Assembly (NCBI RefSeq): GCF_001610835.1
Contig: NZ_CP011270.1
Span: forward strand, 7,024,001-7,088,000
DNA: 64,000 nt
DNA from: Planctomyces sp. SH-PL14
GTDB lineage: Bacteria > Planctomycetota > Planctomycetia > Planctomycetales > Planctomycetaceae
Direction: 5' to 3'
The notes beneath the pieces were generated by a model, which was not told the origin of the DNA, ran no database searches, and worked only from the letters and a program-made list of their open reading frames with translations. Every line of letters starts with the position of its first letter. Position 1 is the stretch's first letter. A program made the position numbers and the translations under genes. Below, in pieces: positions 52,798-63,138 of the stretch.

Positions 52798-54678
52798 TCA
52801 GGGCGTGGCGGAGTCCTGCAGCAGCATCTCCGGCGTGATGACCGGTTTGCCCGTCTCCACACGGATCGGCACCGAGGACTGGCCGTTCGTACGGACCGGC
52901 ATCTTGTAGCCCGTCAGTGCCACCGTCTTCTCACCCACCTTGATGTCCGCAATGCGAAGCGACGTCGATCCCGCAGGGGCCGAAGCGGTCGTGCGCGGCT
53001 GAGTCAGCGTCGCCATGCTCCGCGAGACCTGGGAGAACTGCGGACCGTCCGGCTGCAGTGTGAGACGGATCTGGTTCTTGTCCGGATACGTGAACTGCAT
53101 CCCGATCCGCAGGTCGCGGGGTGGAGGACTGAACGGACCGCCAAGGTCCATGTTGGTCGCGTATCGGAGATAGTGAATCCCGTTCCGCGTCATGATCTGC
53201 GGATTCGAAAGCACCCGGTCCCCCAGCGAGACCTGGAGCGACGCCAGATGGAGCTGCCACGACGAGGCGGCCCGGACGATGATCTCGTCCTGACCGACCT
53301 GGATGTACGGCTGTGCGTCGAGCGACGCCAGCACCGTCTGCATCACCGGCGCCGGAGTCTTTTCAGGGCCGAGGAGCGAGACGCACCGCAGGAGGACCGG
53401 AGCCGGAACCTCGGCGACGAAGGCCGGATCGGAAAGGATCTTCACCAGACGCCCCTCGTTGCCGGTCTGGTTGTACAGCGACACCAGCATCGTCCGGCTG
53501 ACCGGCGTTTCGAGGTCAATGTCGATGTTGCGGAGGATCGCGTCCTCGGCATCGGCGACGCGGTGATTCTTCTGCAGGATCCGCGCGCACGTCAGGTTCG
53601 CTTCCCAGACCTCGCCCGAGTAAGCGAGGGCGCGGCGGGCCGTCTCCACGCTGCCGGGCTGGCCGAGGTAGTCCTCGATCGCCGCCTGGTTCGCGAGACC
53701 GGTCGCCAGCATGTCGTCCTTGCGGAAGTGTCCGCGGCCGATGTTCTCGAGGCGGCTGTAGGTCTCCGAAGCGGCGACGTAGTTCCCCGACTCCTGCTGG
53801 GCCCGCGCGAGGTAGTACCAGTAGGGGGGATAGCACTCCATGAACGGCTCCATCCGCCGCAGGACCCGCACGCGGGTTTCCGGGTTCTTCTCCTTGAGGG
53901 CGATGTCGAGCGTGTCGAGATCGTCGCCGCGGACGAGCCAGCGGTCGGGGATCTTCTTCTTCTGAGCCAGCTGCCAGAAGGTCTGCATGAACTGCGACGA
54001 CTTCTGGACGACCGAGTTCAACCGGGTCTTCTCGATCTTGACGAGATCCGACTCGTGCTGGCTGGTCATGGTCCGGTAGTCCCACCAGCCGCTCGCCCCG
54101 GTCCGGACGGCGTTGCCGACCTGCGCGGTGGCGATGTCGGCCCCCAGGGCGACGACGTCCCATGTGACTTTCCGGGCCATCGTCGAGCGATAGGTCTCTT
54201 TCGCGAGGCTTCGCTCGCGGTCGGCGATCCCGGTCTGGCCGATCTCGTCGAGGACCGAGGAGTAGAGCTGGATCACCTCGGGGTCGGAGATCCCGTCGAG
54301 GTTCAGGTTGTTGAGGATCTTCTCCTGCTCTTCCGAGAGCGTCACCTTGTCTGGATGCAGCCGGATGCGGTGGAAGGCGGCCCGGCAATAGTTGAGGGCG
54401 GTCGCCGTGGCGCGGTTTTCCTCGGCCAGCGGCGGGAGCGAGGTGGTCTGGACGCCGATGTCCTGAGCAGCGGCGACCGGAGCGGGCGAGGTGGCACTCG
54501 TGGGGGGCGCGGCGCGGTCGTCGAAGATCGGCTCGATCGAGAGCTTCAGCATCGGGGCAGGGGGGACGACCGATTCGTCGGCATGCAGGACGCTGGCGCA
54601 GTATCCCCAGAGCAGCGCCTGTCCAATCAGGAAGGCGGTGCGAAGAGCGGCGAATAGTCGCTTCGGCACATACGGCAT
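52798..54678 (-). CDS. secreted TPR-like protein, 626 aa
   Basis: An unknown exported protein. The signal peptide RLFAALRTAFLIGQALLWGYCASVLHA is followed by a linker, then helices (LNYCRAAFHRIRLHPDKVTLSEEQEKIL). A central TPR-like superhelix runs at about 260-430: YWYYLARAQQESGNYVAASETYSRLENIG, then VEAN-type repeats and EANLTCARILQKNHRVADAEDAILRNID. The C-terminal third is strand-rich with RDLRIGMQFTYPDKNQIRLTLQPDGP. The ATG at 54678 has GGAG 6 nt upstream. It is divergent from the 55127 gene. No enzyme motif is visible; a scaffold or assembly role is inference. Confidence 0.75.
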   Translation of the reverse strand: MPYVPKRLFAALRTAFLIGQALLWGYCASVLHADESVVPPAPMLKLSIEPIFDDRAAPPTSATSPAPVAAAQDIGVQTTSLPPLAEENRATATALNYCRAAFHRIRLHPDKVTLSEEQEKILNNLNLDGISDPEVIQLYSSVLDEIGQTGIADRERSLAKETYRSTMARKVTWDVVALGADIATAQVGNAVRTGASGWWDYRTMTSQHESDLVKIEKTRLNSVVQKSSQFMQTFWQLAQKKKIPDRWLVRGDDLDTLDIALKEKNPETRVRVLRRMEPFMECYPPYWYYLARAQQESGNYVAASETYSRLENIGRGHFRKDDMLATGLANQAAIEDYLGQPGSVETARRALAYSGEVWEANLTCARILQKNHRVADAEDAILRNIDIDLETPVSRTMLVSLYNQTGNEGRLVKILSDPAFVAEVPAPVLLRCVSLLGPEKTPAPVMQTVLASLDAQPYIQVGQDEIIVRAASSWQLHLASLQVSLGDRVLSNPQIMTRNGIHYLRYATNMDLGGPFSPPPRDLRIGMQFTYPDKNQIRLTLQPDGPQFSQVSRSMATLTQPRTTASAPAGSTSLRIADIKVGEKTVALTGYKMPVRTNGQSSVPIRVETGKPVITPEMLLQDSATP

Positions 54679-55126
54679 AACGGTCTCCGGGGCCTTCAAA
54701 CGCCGGGAAAGGCGAATGAACGACGCGCCGCTCCACGGCTTTCGCCCCGGTTCGGCGTTCAAGTCTAGCGCGGACGATTGACCCAAAGCGCCCGAACCTG
54801 TCGGACACTCGCAATCGTCAGGCTCCCGTCATGGGTCATGCGTGTCAGGTAAACCTTGCGGGGGGCCGGAGGTCCGTACCGCCCGGAGAACCGTCAAGGT
54901 TTGCCAGGTTTGCCGCCGTCGTGACATTCCGGATCGAATGCAACGGAGGTGCCATCGGCGCCGTGCGAAGGGAATTGCCGCCGCGGCCGGGGGGGCCTGG
55001 CCGCAATCGCCGACTATCGTGGCAGATAGGGGAAATCTGCACTTCGGCAGATCCTGCCGGTGCGGCGAACCGTTGTAGAGTCGGGCCGACGCGATGTAAG
55101 AATGGGCCCCCGAGTCCCTGGATCCG
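54679..55126. other. divergent intergenic region, no gene supported
   Basis: This 448-bp gap lies between the secreted TPR-like gene and the zinc-finger-like gene. Overlapping GC-rich frames exist but none has a ribosome binding site or motif. It should contain two promoters; I cannot assign them with confidence. Confidence 0.4.
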
Positions 55127-55528
55127 ATGCCTTCCGCGATGCCGATCTCCGACGCCGACCTTCTGGCCTTCCTCGACGAGATGCTCCCCGGCGAGCGGGC
55201 GGCGGCGGTCGAGCAGGAACTACGGGGTTCGGCGGCCCTCCAGCAGCGGGCGGCGCAGCTCCTCAGGAAGCGGGACCAGGGGGGGCAGTCCCTCGGAGAG
55301 ATCTGGCGGCGGCACCGGTTGAGCTGTCCCACGCGCGCCCAGCTCAGCGATTTCGTGACGGGGGTTCTGACCGCGGAGTGGTCGTCCTATATCCAGTTCC
55401 ACCTGTACGAAGTCGGCTGTGCCGTCTGTACGGCCAACCTCACCGACCTGGAACGGGCCTCCGCCAGCGAATCGGAACGCGCCGCGCGAACGAAACGGTT
55501 CTACGACTCCTCCGCCGGAAAGCTGTAG
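55127..55528 (+). CDS. zinc-finger-like (anti-sigma-type) small protein, 133 aa
   Basis: The protein has an N-terminal helix pair, ISDADLLAFLDEMLPGERAAAVEQELRGSAALQQRAAQL, and then LSCPTRAQLSDFVTGVLTAEWSSYIQFHLYEVGCAVCTANL. The second part resembles the CP...L..Y..G.L......I..H...C..C pattern of HC2-type anti-sigma zinc fingers (Cys, His, CxxC). The first part looks like a second, Cys-less version of the same module. It has no membrane segment, so if it is an anti-sigma or partner protein it is cytosolic. No sigma factor gene is adjacent. The start is ATG 55127 or 55139. It is convergent with der. Confidence 0.65.
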   Translation: MPSAMPISDADLLAFLDEMLPGERAAAVEQELRGSAALQQRAAQLLRKRDQGGQSLGEIWRRHRLSCPTRAQLSDFVTGVLTAEWSSYIQFHLYEVGCAVCTANLTDLERASASESERAARTKRFYDSSAGKL

Positions 55529-55539
55529 CGCTCCCGCGA

Positions 55540-56904
55540 TCAGCCCTCCGACTCGTCGGCCGGATCTTCATCCGACCGGCCGCGGAGGTAGACCTTGATC
55601 GGCACCTCGCGGAACGGCAGCTCTTCGCGGAAGTAGCCCAGCAGGTACCGCTTCCACGAGTCGTCGAACAGCTCCGGATCGTTGCACTTCACGACGATCG
55701 TCGGCGGTTCGGTCGAGACCTGGGTGGCGAAGAAGATCTTCGGCATCCGGTTCATCCGCGACGGCGGCTTGTTGAGCTCGATCGCCTGCTTGAGGACCCG
55801 GTTCAGCTGGCCGGTCGAGACCCGCTCGCGGGCCTGCTTGTAGATCGACTGGGCCAGGTTGATCAGCTTCTTGATGTTGCGGCTCTCCTTGGCGGTGATG
55901 AACGCCACCGGGACATGCCGCATCGTCGCAAAAGTGCTGATCAGATACTCCGACCACCGCTCGGCGGTCATCTCCTTGTCGAGCCCCAGGTCCCACTTGT
56001 TGACGACGAAGATGCAGGGCTTGTAGTGCTGCTGGATCTCGTCGACGAGCTGCTTGTCGACGCGGGAGATCGTCTCCGTGGCGTCGAAGAACATGAACAC
56101 GACGTCCGCCCGGCGGATGCTCTTCTGGGCCCGGACGAGGCCGTAGTACTCGATGTCGTTGGCGAGGCTGTTCCGCTTGCGGACACCGGGGGTGTCGATG
56201 GCGACGAACGACTTGCCGTCGAGCTCAAAGCGGATGTCGACACTGTCGCGGGTCGTCCCGGCGATCTCGCTGACGATGACCCGCTCCTCTTCGGCGAGGG
56301 CGTTGATGAACGTGCTCTTGCCAACGTTCCGGCGGCCAACGATCGCGATCTTGAGCTCCGGCATCGCCGCCAGCTCGGCTCCCTCTTCCTGCTCCGACTC
56401 CGCCGCGGGGGGAAGGAGGGCGACGATCTGCTTGAGTAGATCGGTGCGGGCGCGGTTCGCCTTGACGCTCGTCTGGATCAGGGGAGCGCTCGCCAGGCCG
56501 TAGAACTCCGCGACTTCGAGGTCGGTCTTCGTCGAGTCGCACTTGTTGACGACGAGGAGCTTCGGCTTGTCGAGCTTCCGGAGCCGTTCAGCGACGACTT
56601 TGTCGAGCGGAGTGACCCCGGTGTTCCCGTCGACGACGAACAGGATCAGCGTCGCCTCGTCGATCGCCATCTGGATCTGGCGTTCGATGTCTTCAGAGAG
56701 GTCGTCGGCGTCGACGATCCCGATCCCGCCGGTGTCGACGAGTTCGAAGTACCGGTCCCCCTCGTTCATGAGGTATTTGACCCGGTCCCGCGTCACGCCC
56801 GCGGTGGGGTCGACGACGGAGACGAGCTTACCCGCCTGCCAGTTCAGGATGGAGCTTTTGCCCACATTGGGACGGCCGACGATGACAACCTGGGGGACGG
56901 GCAT
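55540..56904 (-). CDS. der: ribosome biogenesis GTPase Der (EngA)
   Basis: An essential GTPase that matures the 50S subunit. It has tandem G domains. Domain 1 has GRPNVGKSS, DTGG and NKCD (about residues 9-165). Domain 2 has GRRNVGKST, DTPGVRKR and NKWD (about 185-355). A KH-like C-terminal domain follows (VLKQAIELNKPPSRMNRMPKIFFATQVSTEPPTIVVKCNDPELFDDSWKRYLLGYFRE). The length of 454 aa is normal. The ATG at 56904 begins MPVPQVVIVGRPNVG. The longer upstream frame is not family-like. It stands as a single-gene unit and converges with the zinc-finger-like gene. Confidence 0.97.
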   Translation of the reverse strand: MPVPQVVIVGRPNVGKSSILNWQAGKLVSVVDPTAGVTRDRVKYLMNEGDRYFELVDTGGIGIVDADDLSEDIERQIQMAIDEATLILFVVDGNTGVTPLDKVVAERLRKLDKPKLLVVNKCDSTKTDLEVAEFYGLASAPLIQTSVKANRARTDLLKQIVALLPPAAESEQEEGAELAAMPELKIAIVGRRNVGKSTFINALAEEERVIVSEIAGTTRDSVDIRFELDGKSFVAIDTPGVRKRNSLANDIEYYGLVRAQKSIRRADVVFMFFDATETISRVDKQLVDEIQQHYKPCIFVVNKWDLGLDKEMTAERWSEYLISTFATMRHVPVAFITAKESRNIKKLINLAQSIYKQARERVSTGQLNRVLKQAIELNKPPSRMNRMPKIFFATQVSTEPPTIVVKCNDPELFDDSWKRYLLGYFREELPFREVPIKVYLRGRSDEDPADESEG

Positions 56905-57168
56905 GGAAAGCAAAACCTCACGAAGCGGCGAATCGTGCAGTGTAGGGGAGCGACGGGGAACTCGCCATGAGCGACGATTGGGCGTCGGCAGCGCTTCTGG
57001 CGGCCCTGTCATCTATGGGCACACTCGGCAGAGGCCCGCAATCCCCACCTGGCCTTGCAAGCCGGCTCCGCGTTTGAATAATGGACATTTGTGTCCAGTT
57101 TGAGGTGTGGCGGCTTTCCATTGCGGCGGCCGCCTCCGGCTCACCGGTGTTGTCCCGGGGATGGCGTG

Positions 57169-58503
57169 ATGAATCGACGTTCCGGCCCACAATCTCTCGC
57201 GGCCCGTGCTGAACGGATGAGCCTGCGCGTCTGCGCTGTTGCCGCTCTGCTCGTCGGCGGAGTGACGGCTCCGGCTCGCGGCCAGTTCGACTTCGATACG
57301 CCGCCGATCGAGTATTCAACAAAACCGGTCACGACCGACGTCACACGTCTCCAGGCGGACCTCGACGCGGGGAAGGTGGTGCTCGACTACGACGAGCGAC
57401 ACAGCTACCTCGCCTCGCTCCTGAAGCACCTGGACATCCCGGTCTCGTCGCAGGCCCTGGTCTTTTCGAAGACGAGCCTTCAGGGGCGCCGCATCTCGCC
57501 CCGCGCCCCGCGGGCGATCTATTTCAACGACGACACCTACGTCGGCTGGGTCCCGAGCGGCGACACGATCGAGATCATGTCGACCGATCCCGTTCAGGGG
57601 GAGATCTTCTACACGCTCGATCGCGAGCGGGTGGACCGGCCGGTCATTGTGCGGAACCAGGACAACTGCCTTTCGTGCCACGCGACCGTCCGCACGCAGA
57701 AGGTCCCGGGCGCCCTGGTCCGTTCGGTCTTCCCCGATCCCTCGGGGCAGCCGCAGCTTGCGTCCGGTTCGTTCGTGACGGACCACACGAGTCCCTTCGA
57801 GGAGCGGTGGGGAGGGTGGTACGTCACCGGGACCCACGGCCGGATGCGGCATATGGGAAACACCTGCCTCCAGGAGGGGGAGGGGAGGAACGATTTCGAC
57901 AGGGAGGCGGGAGCGAACGTCACTGATCTCGCCGGACGGTGCGACGTCAAACGCCAGCTCACGCCGCACAGCGACATCGTGGCCCTGATGGTCCTGGAAC
58001 ATCAGACGCAGATGCACAACTTCCTGACGCTGGCGAGCTACGAGTGCCGTTCCGCCAACCACTACGACAAGACCATGAATGCCGTCCTGGAGCGGCCGGA
58101 GGACTTCGTCAGCGACGTGACGAAGCGGCGGATTCGCTCGGCCGGGGAAAAACTCCTGGAAGCCCTCCTGTATTCCGGCGAGTTCCCGCTGACCGACGAA
58201 GTCCGCGGAACGTCGACCTTCGCCCGGGACTTCTCCGCGCGGGGGCCGCGGGATTCGCAGGGGCGGTCGCTGCGGGACTTCGATCTCAAAACCCGGATGT
58301 TCCGCTACCCGTGCAGCCACCTGATCTACACGCCGGCCTTCGACCAGCTTCCGCGGGAGATAAAGCGGTACGTCGTCGGGCGTCTCGACGAGATCCTCAC
58401 CGGCCAAGACGCGACCGAGCCGTTCCGGCACCTGGGGCCCGAGGACCGCACTGCGATCCGGGAGATCCTGCTGGAAACCAAGCCGGGCCTGTTTGCCTCC
58501 TAG
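57169..58503 (+). CDS. exported single-CxxCH c-type cytochrome-like protein, 444 aa
   Basis: A secreted protein with one c-heme site, NCLSCHATV (about residue 167). The signal peptide VCAVAALLVGGVTAPARG is followed by FDFDTPPIEYSTKPVTTDVTRLQADLDAGKV, a planctomycete-type opening. The heme site is followed by VLVRS-type strands and a region rich in His and Met that could supply the distal ligand (GTHGRMRHMGNTC, EHQTQMHNF). A C-terminal DUF1592/1588-like character is not evident. It probably sits in the periplasm in electron transfer. The start is ATG 57169 with GGGGAT 8 nt upstream; ATG 57217 is possible. lptB lies convergent downstream. Confidence 0.75.
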   Translation: MNRRSGPQSLAARAERMSLRVCAVAALLVGGVTAPARGQFDFDTPPIEYSTKPVTTDVTRLQADLDAGKVVLDYDERHSYLASLLKHLDIPVSSQALVFSKTSLQGRRISPRAPRAIYFNDDTYVGWVPSGDTIEIMSTDPVQGEIFYTLDRERVDRPVIVRNQDNCLSCHATVRTQKVPGALVRSVFPDPSGQPQLASGSFVTDHTSPFEERWGGWYVTGTHGRMRHMGNTCLQEGEGRNDFDREAGANVTDLAGRCDVKRQLTPHSDIVALMVLEHQTQMHNFLTLASYECRSANHYDKTMNAVLERPEDFVSDVTKRRIRSAGEKLLEALLYSGEFPLTDEVRGTSTFARDFSARGPRDSQGRSLRDFDLKTRMFRYPCSHLIYTPAFDQLPREIKRYVVGRLDEILTGQDATEPFRHLGPEDRTAIREILLETKPGLFAS

Positions 58504-58545
58504 GACAAAGAGACGCTGCCCCCTCCTGGGTAGCGATCACCTGGT

Positions 58546-59319
58546 TCAGGCCGCCTTGTCGGCGCGGTAGTTCTGCTTCTCTTCCAGGATCGAGCTGGCG
58601 TCGAACCGCTTGCCGAAGTACTTCGTCTGCGCGTCTTCGTTGCTGAGGACCGTCTTGGCGTCGCCGCTGACGAGCACCTGCCCCTGGACGATGACGTAGT
58701 TCCGGTCCGTGATCGTGAGCGTTTCCCGCTCGCGGTGGTCGGTCAGCAGGATCGAGATCCCGGAGTCCCGCAGGTCGGAGATGATGTCCTGGATGTCGTT
58801 GATCGTGATCGGGTCAATCCCGGTGAACGGTTCGTCCAGGAGGATGATCTTGGGATCGCTGGCGAGGCAGCGGGCGATCTCCAGCCGCCGCTTCTCCCCG
58901 CCGGACATCGTGTGGGCGATCTGCCGGCGGCGGTTCTGAAGGCCGAACTGCGAGAGGAGCTTGTCGACCTTGGCCATCCGCTCCTTGTGGCTGAGCGGGA
59001 AGAACTCGAGGATCGCGAGGATGTTCTCTTCGACCGTCAGTTTCACGAAGTAGCTGTGGTTCTGCGGCAGGTAGCCCATGCCGACGCGACATCGCTGATA
59101 CATCGGCCAGCGGCTCACGTCTTTGCCGTGCAGGAAGATCCGGCCGTCGGTCGGGACCGTGAGGCCGCACGCCATGCTGAAGCTCGTCGACTTGCCCGCC
59201 CCGTTGGGGCCAAGGAGGCCGACGATCTCTCCCTTGTCGACGGAGAACGACACCCCTTGAACGGCCCGCTTCCCGTTCGGGTAGACCTTCACGAGATCTT
59301 TCGCTTCCAGCAGCGCCAT
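58546..59319 (-). CDS. lptB: ABC transporter ATPase, LptB-like
   Basis: This is the ATP-binding subunit of a lipopolysaccharide-export-type ABC transporter. Walker A is GPNGAGKST, the signature is TMSGGEKRRLEIARCL, and Walker B is IILLDEPFTGIDP, followed by the switch His in LLTDHRERET. The block GVSFSVDKGEIVGLLGPNGAG and the phrase MGYLPQNHSYFVKLTVEENI are typical of LptB. The length of 257 aa is normal. GGAGG lies 7 nt before the ATG at 59319. The partners LptF/G/C/A are not in this window, so the assignment rests on the ATPase alone. Confidence 0.87.
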   Translation of the reverse strand: MALLEAKDLVKVYPNGKRAVQGVSFSVDKGEIVGLLGPNGAGKSTSFSMACGLTVPTDGRIFLHGKDVSRWPMYQRCRVGMGYLPQNHSYFVKLTVEENILAILEFFPLSHKERMAKVDKLLSQFGLQNRRRQIAHTMSGGEKRRLEIARCLASDPKIILLDEPFTGIDPITINDIQDIISDLRDSGISILLTDHRERETLTITDRNYVIVQGQVLVSGDAKTVLSNEDAQTKYFGKRFDASSILEEKQNYRADKAA

Positions 59320-59614
59320 CCTTTGCCTCCCCTCTAACAACCCGGACGCCATTCCGGGGGCCGGAGTCTACCGGGCGACGCAAAAGCGTCACAAGGGCGG
59401 TCGGGCGGGGCGAGGAGGCCAGCGGCGTGGTCTCGGAGCTTCGCGGCCTTCCATGAACGCATTTGATCCAGAGACCCAGGAATCGCGTTTGCGTCACGAA
59501 CCGCTTCCGAAGGGGCGATGCGAAAGTCGCTGTTGACGTTGAGCGAAGTCTCCCATAGTTTTGCGGCGATTCTGCCACGAATCGCTGAGCTCTCTCCCTT
59601 GAGGTTTGCAAGCC

Positions 59615-60346
59615 ATGTCCAAGCCCGCTGCTCCCGCTGCAACGGCCGCCGCCAAAAAGCAGGAAGAGAACGAGAACCGGATTCTCCTCTTCTCGTATCC
59701 CAAGATCATCTTCCTCTACCCGTCCTACCTCGTGGCCATCGTGGCGGCGATCTGGTCGTTCATCGAGCGGGCGGACATCACGTCGAGCGGCCACGTGATT
59801 GTCAGCTGGGCGTTCCTGATCACTTTGTCGATCAATCTCGTCGTCCTGTCGTTCGACTTTCCCCGCACCACCTCGATCACGCTCTTCTTCCTGATCGTCG
59901 CGGTCGGCCTGGGACTCGCGCTCGGGTCGGTCTACGTCCCGACCCTGTTCCCCGTTCTGGGATCGTTCCTCCGCAGCCTGCAGCCGACGGCGAACCACAT
60001 GTTCTTCCTGCTGTTCGCCTTCGTGATGTCGTTGATCTACATGGGGGTGTGGACTCACTCCCGCTTCGATTACTGGGAGGTCCGCGGCAACGAACTGCTC
60101 CATCACCACGGCTTCATGAGCGACCTCGAGCGGTTCCCGGCCCCGCAGCTCAAGATCGACAAGGAAGTGAACGACGTCTTCGAATACCTCCTGCTCGGCT
60201 CGGGGCGGCTGATCCTCCATCCCAGCAACGAGCGGCGGGCGATCGTCCTGGAGAATGTCGCCTTCATCACTTCGAAAGAGCAGCGGATTACGCGTCTGTT
60301 AGGCTCGATGGAGGTCCGGGTTCGGAAGGACAGCGACGAGGTCTGA
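59615..60346 (+). CDS. PH-like-domain membrane protein, 243 aa
   Basis: An inner-membrane protein with four hydrophobic segments: PSYLVAIVAAIWSFIE, VIVSWAFLITLSINLVVL, SITLFFLIVAVGLGLALGSVYV, then MFFLLFAFVMSLIYMGVW. A C-terminal soluble part (residues ~145-235) reads FDYWEVRGNELLHHHGFMSDLERFPAPQLKIDKEVNDVFEYLLLGSGRLIL. This resembles the bacterial PH-like (YdbS/YdbT) domain. The ATG at 59615 has GAGG 10 nt upstream. It faces lptB divergently. The function is unknown. Confidence 0.7.
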   Translation: MSKPAAPAATAAAKKQEENENRILLFSYPKIIFLYPSYLVAIVAAIWSFIERADITSSGHVIVSWAFLITLSINLVVLSFDFPRTTSITLFFLIVAVGLGLALGSVYVPTLFPVLGSFLRSLQPTANHMFFLLFAFVMSLIYMGVWTHSRFDYWEVRGNELLHHHGFMSDLERFPAPQLKIDKEVNDVFEYLLLGSGRLILHPSNERRAIVLENVAFITSKEQRITRLLGSMEVRVRKDSDEV

Positions 60347-60446
60347 GGGTGACCGATCGAACGGGACTGCCTATGATGGGTTGTCCCGTTTGCTGCGCGG
60401 AAGGCTCCCGCGCTGGTGAGGCATCCAGACGCAGGAGAACTCGTCC

Positions 60447-62579
<2,133 letters not shown>

Positions 62580-62793
62580 TCGGGAGGGAGCTGGTTCCGA
62601 GTGGCGGACGTAATGTGCCAGCACGCTGAGACCCGGGGGCCGGGCAGGCGGCGGCAGATCACGTCAACTTGCGCCGCCGGTTCCCCAATCTCGTCCGTTC
62701 CCCTCTTCCTTCCGCCTGTTCCGGCGGTTCTGTACCGTACCGGTCGTGCTCTGCATTGCTCCCCCGCGTCCCCAAGTATCGCGTGAGGCAGAC

Positions 62794-63135
62794 ATGGCGA
62801 AACCTCCGGTCCTGCAGGTGTACCAGGCAGGCGAGACAACGATCGTCGGGTTCTGTGGCCAGGAGATCCTGGACGAGATTGGCGTCTCGCAGTGCCGGAC
62901 CGAGGTCATTGAGATTCTCAAGGCCAACGACTGCAAAGTGCTCGCCTTCGACCTCACGGGCGTCCAGATCATCCCGAGCGGACTGCTCGGGCTGCTCTCC
63001 TCGATCCGGCAGATGGGTGTCGACGTCCATCTCTACAATCCGTCTGACGACGTCCGCGAGGTCCTCTCCGTGACGCACCTCGAACGGGTGATGCCGATCC
63101 ACGTCGTTGAAGTCGATCGACCGGCGAAAGGCTGA
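62794..63135 (+). CDS. STAS-domain anti-sigma-factor-antagonist-like protein, 113 aa
   Basis: A single STAS domain. ETTIVGFCGQEILDEIGVSQCRTEVIEIL is strand and helix 1, and KVLAFDLTGVQIIPSGLLGLLSSI carries the conserved Ser region (the usual D-S-S/S-G-L here reads PSGL). VDVHLYNPSDDVREVLSVTHLE ends the fold. Such proteins are phosphorylated by anti-sigma kinases and release sigma or other targets. No kinase or sigma gene is adjacent. The ATG at 62794 has GAGG 6 nt upstream. The next gene starts 3 bp after its stop. Confidence 0.85.
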   Translation: MAKPPVLQVYQAGETTIVGFCGQEILDEIGVSQCRTEVIEILKANDCKVLAFDLTGVQIIPSGLLGLLSSIRQMGVDVHLYNPSDDVREVLSVTHLERVMPIHVVEVDRPAKG

Positions 63136-63138
63136 ACC

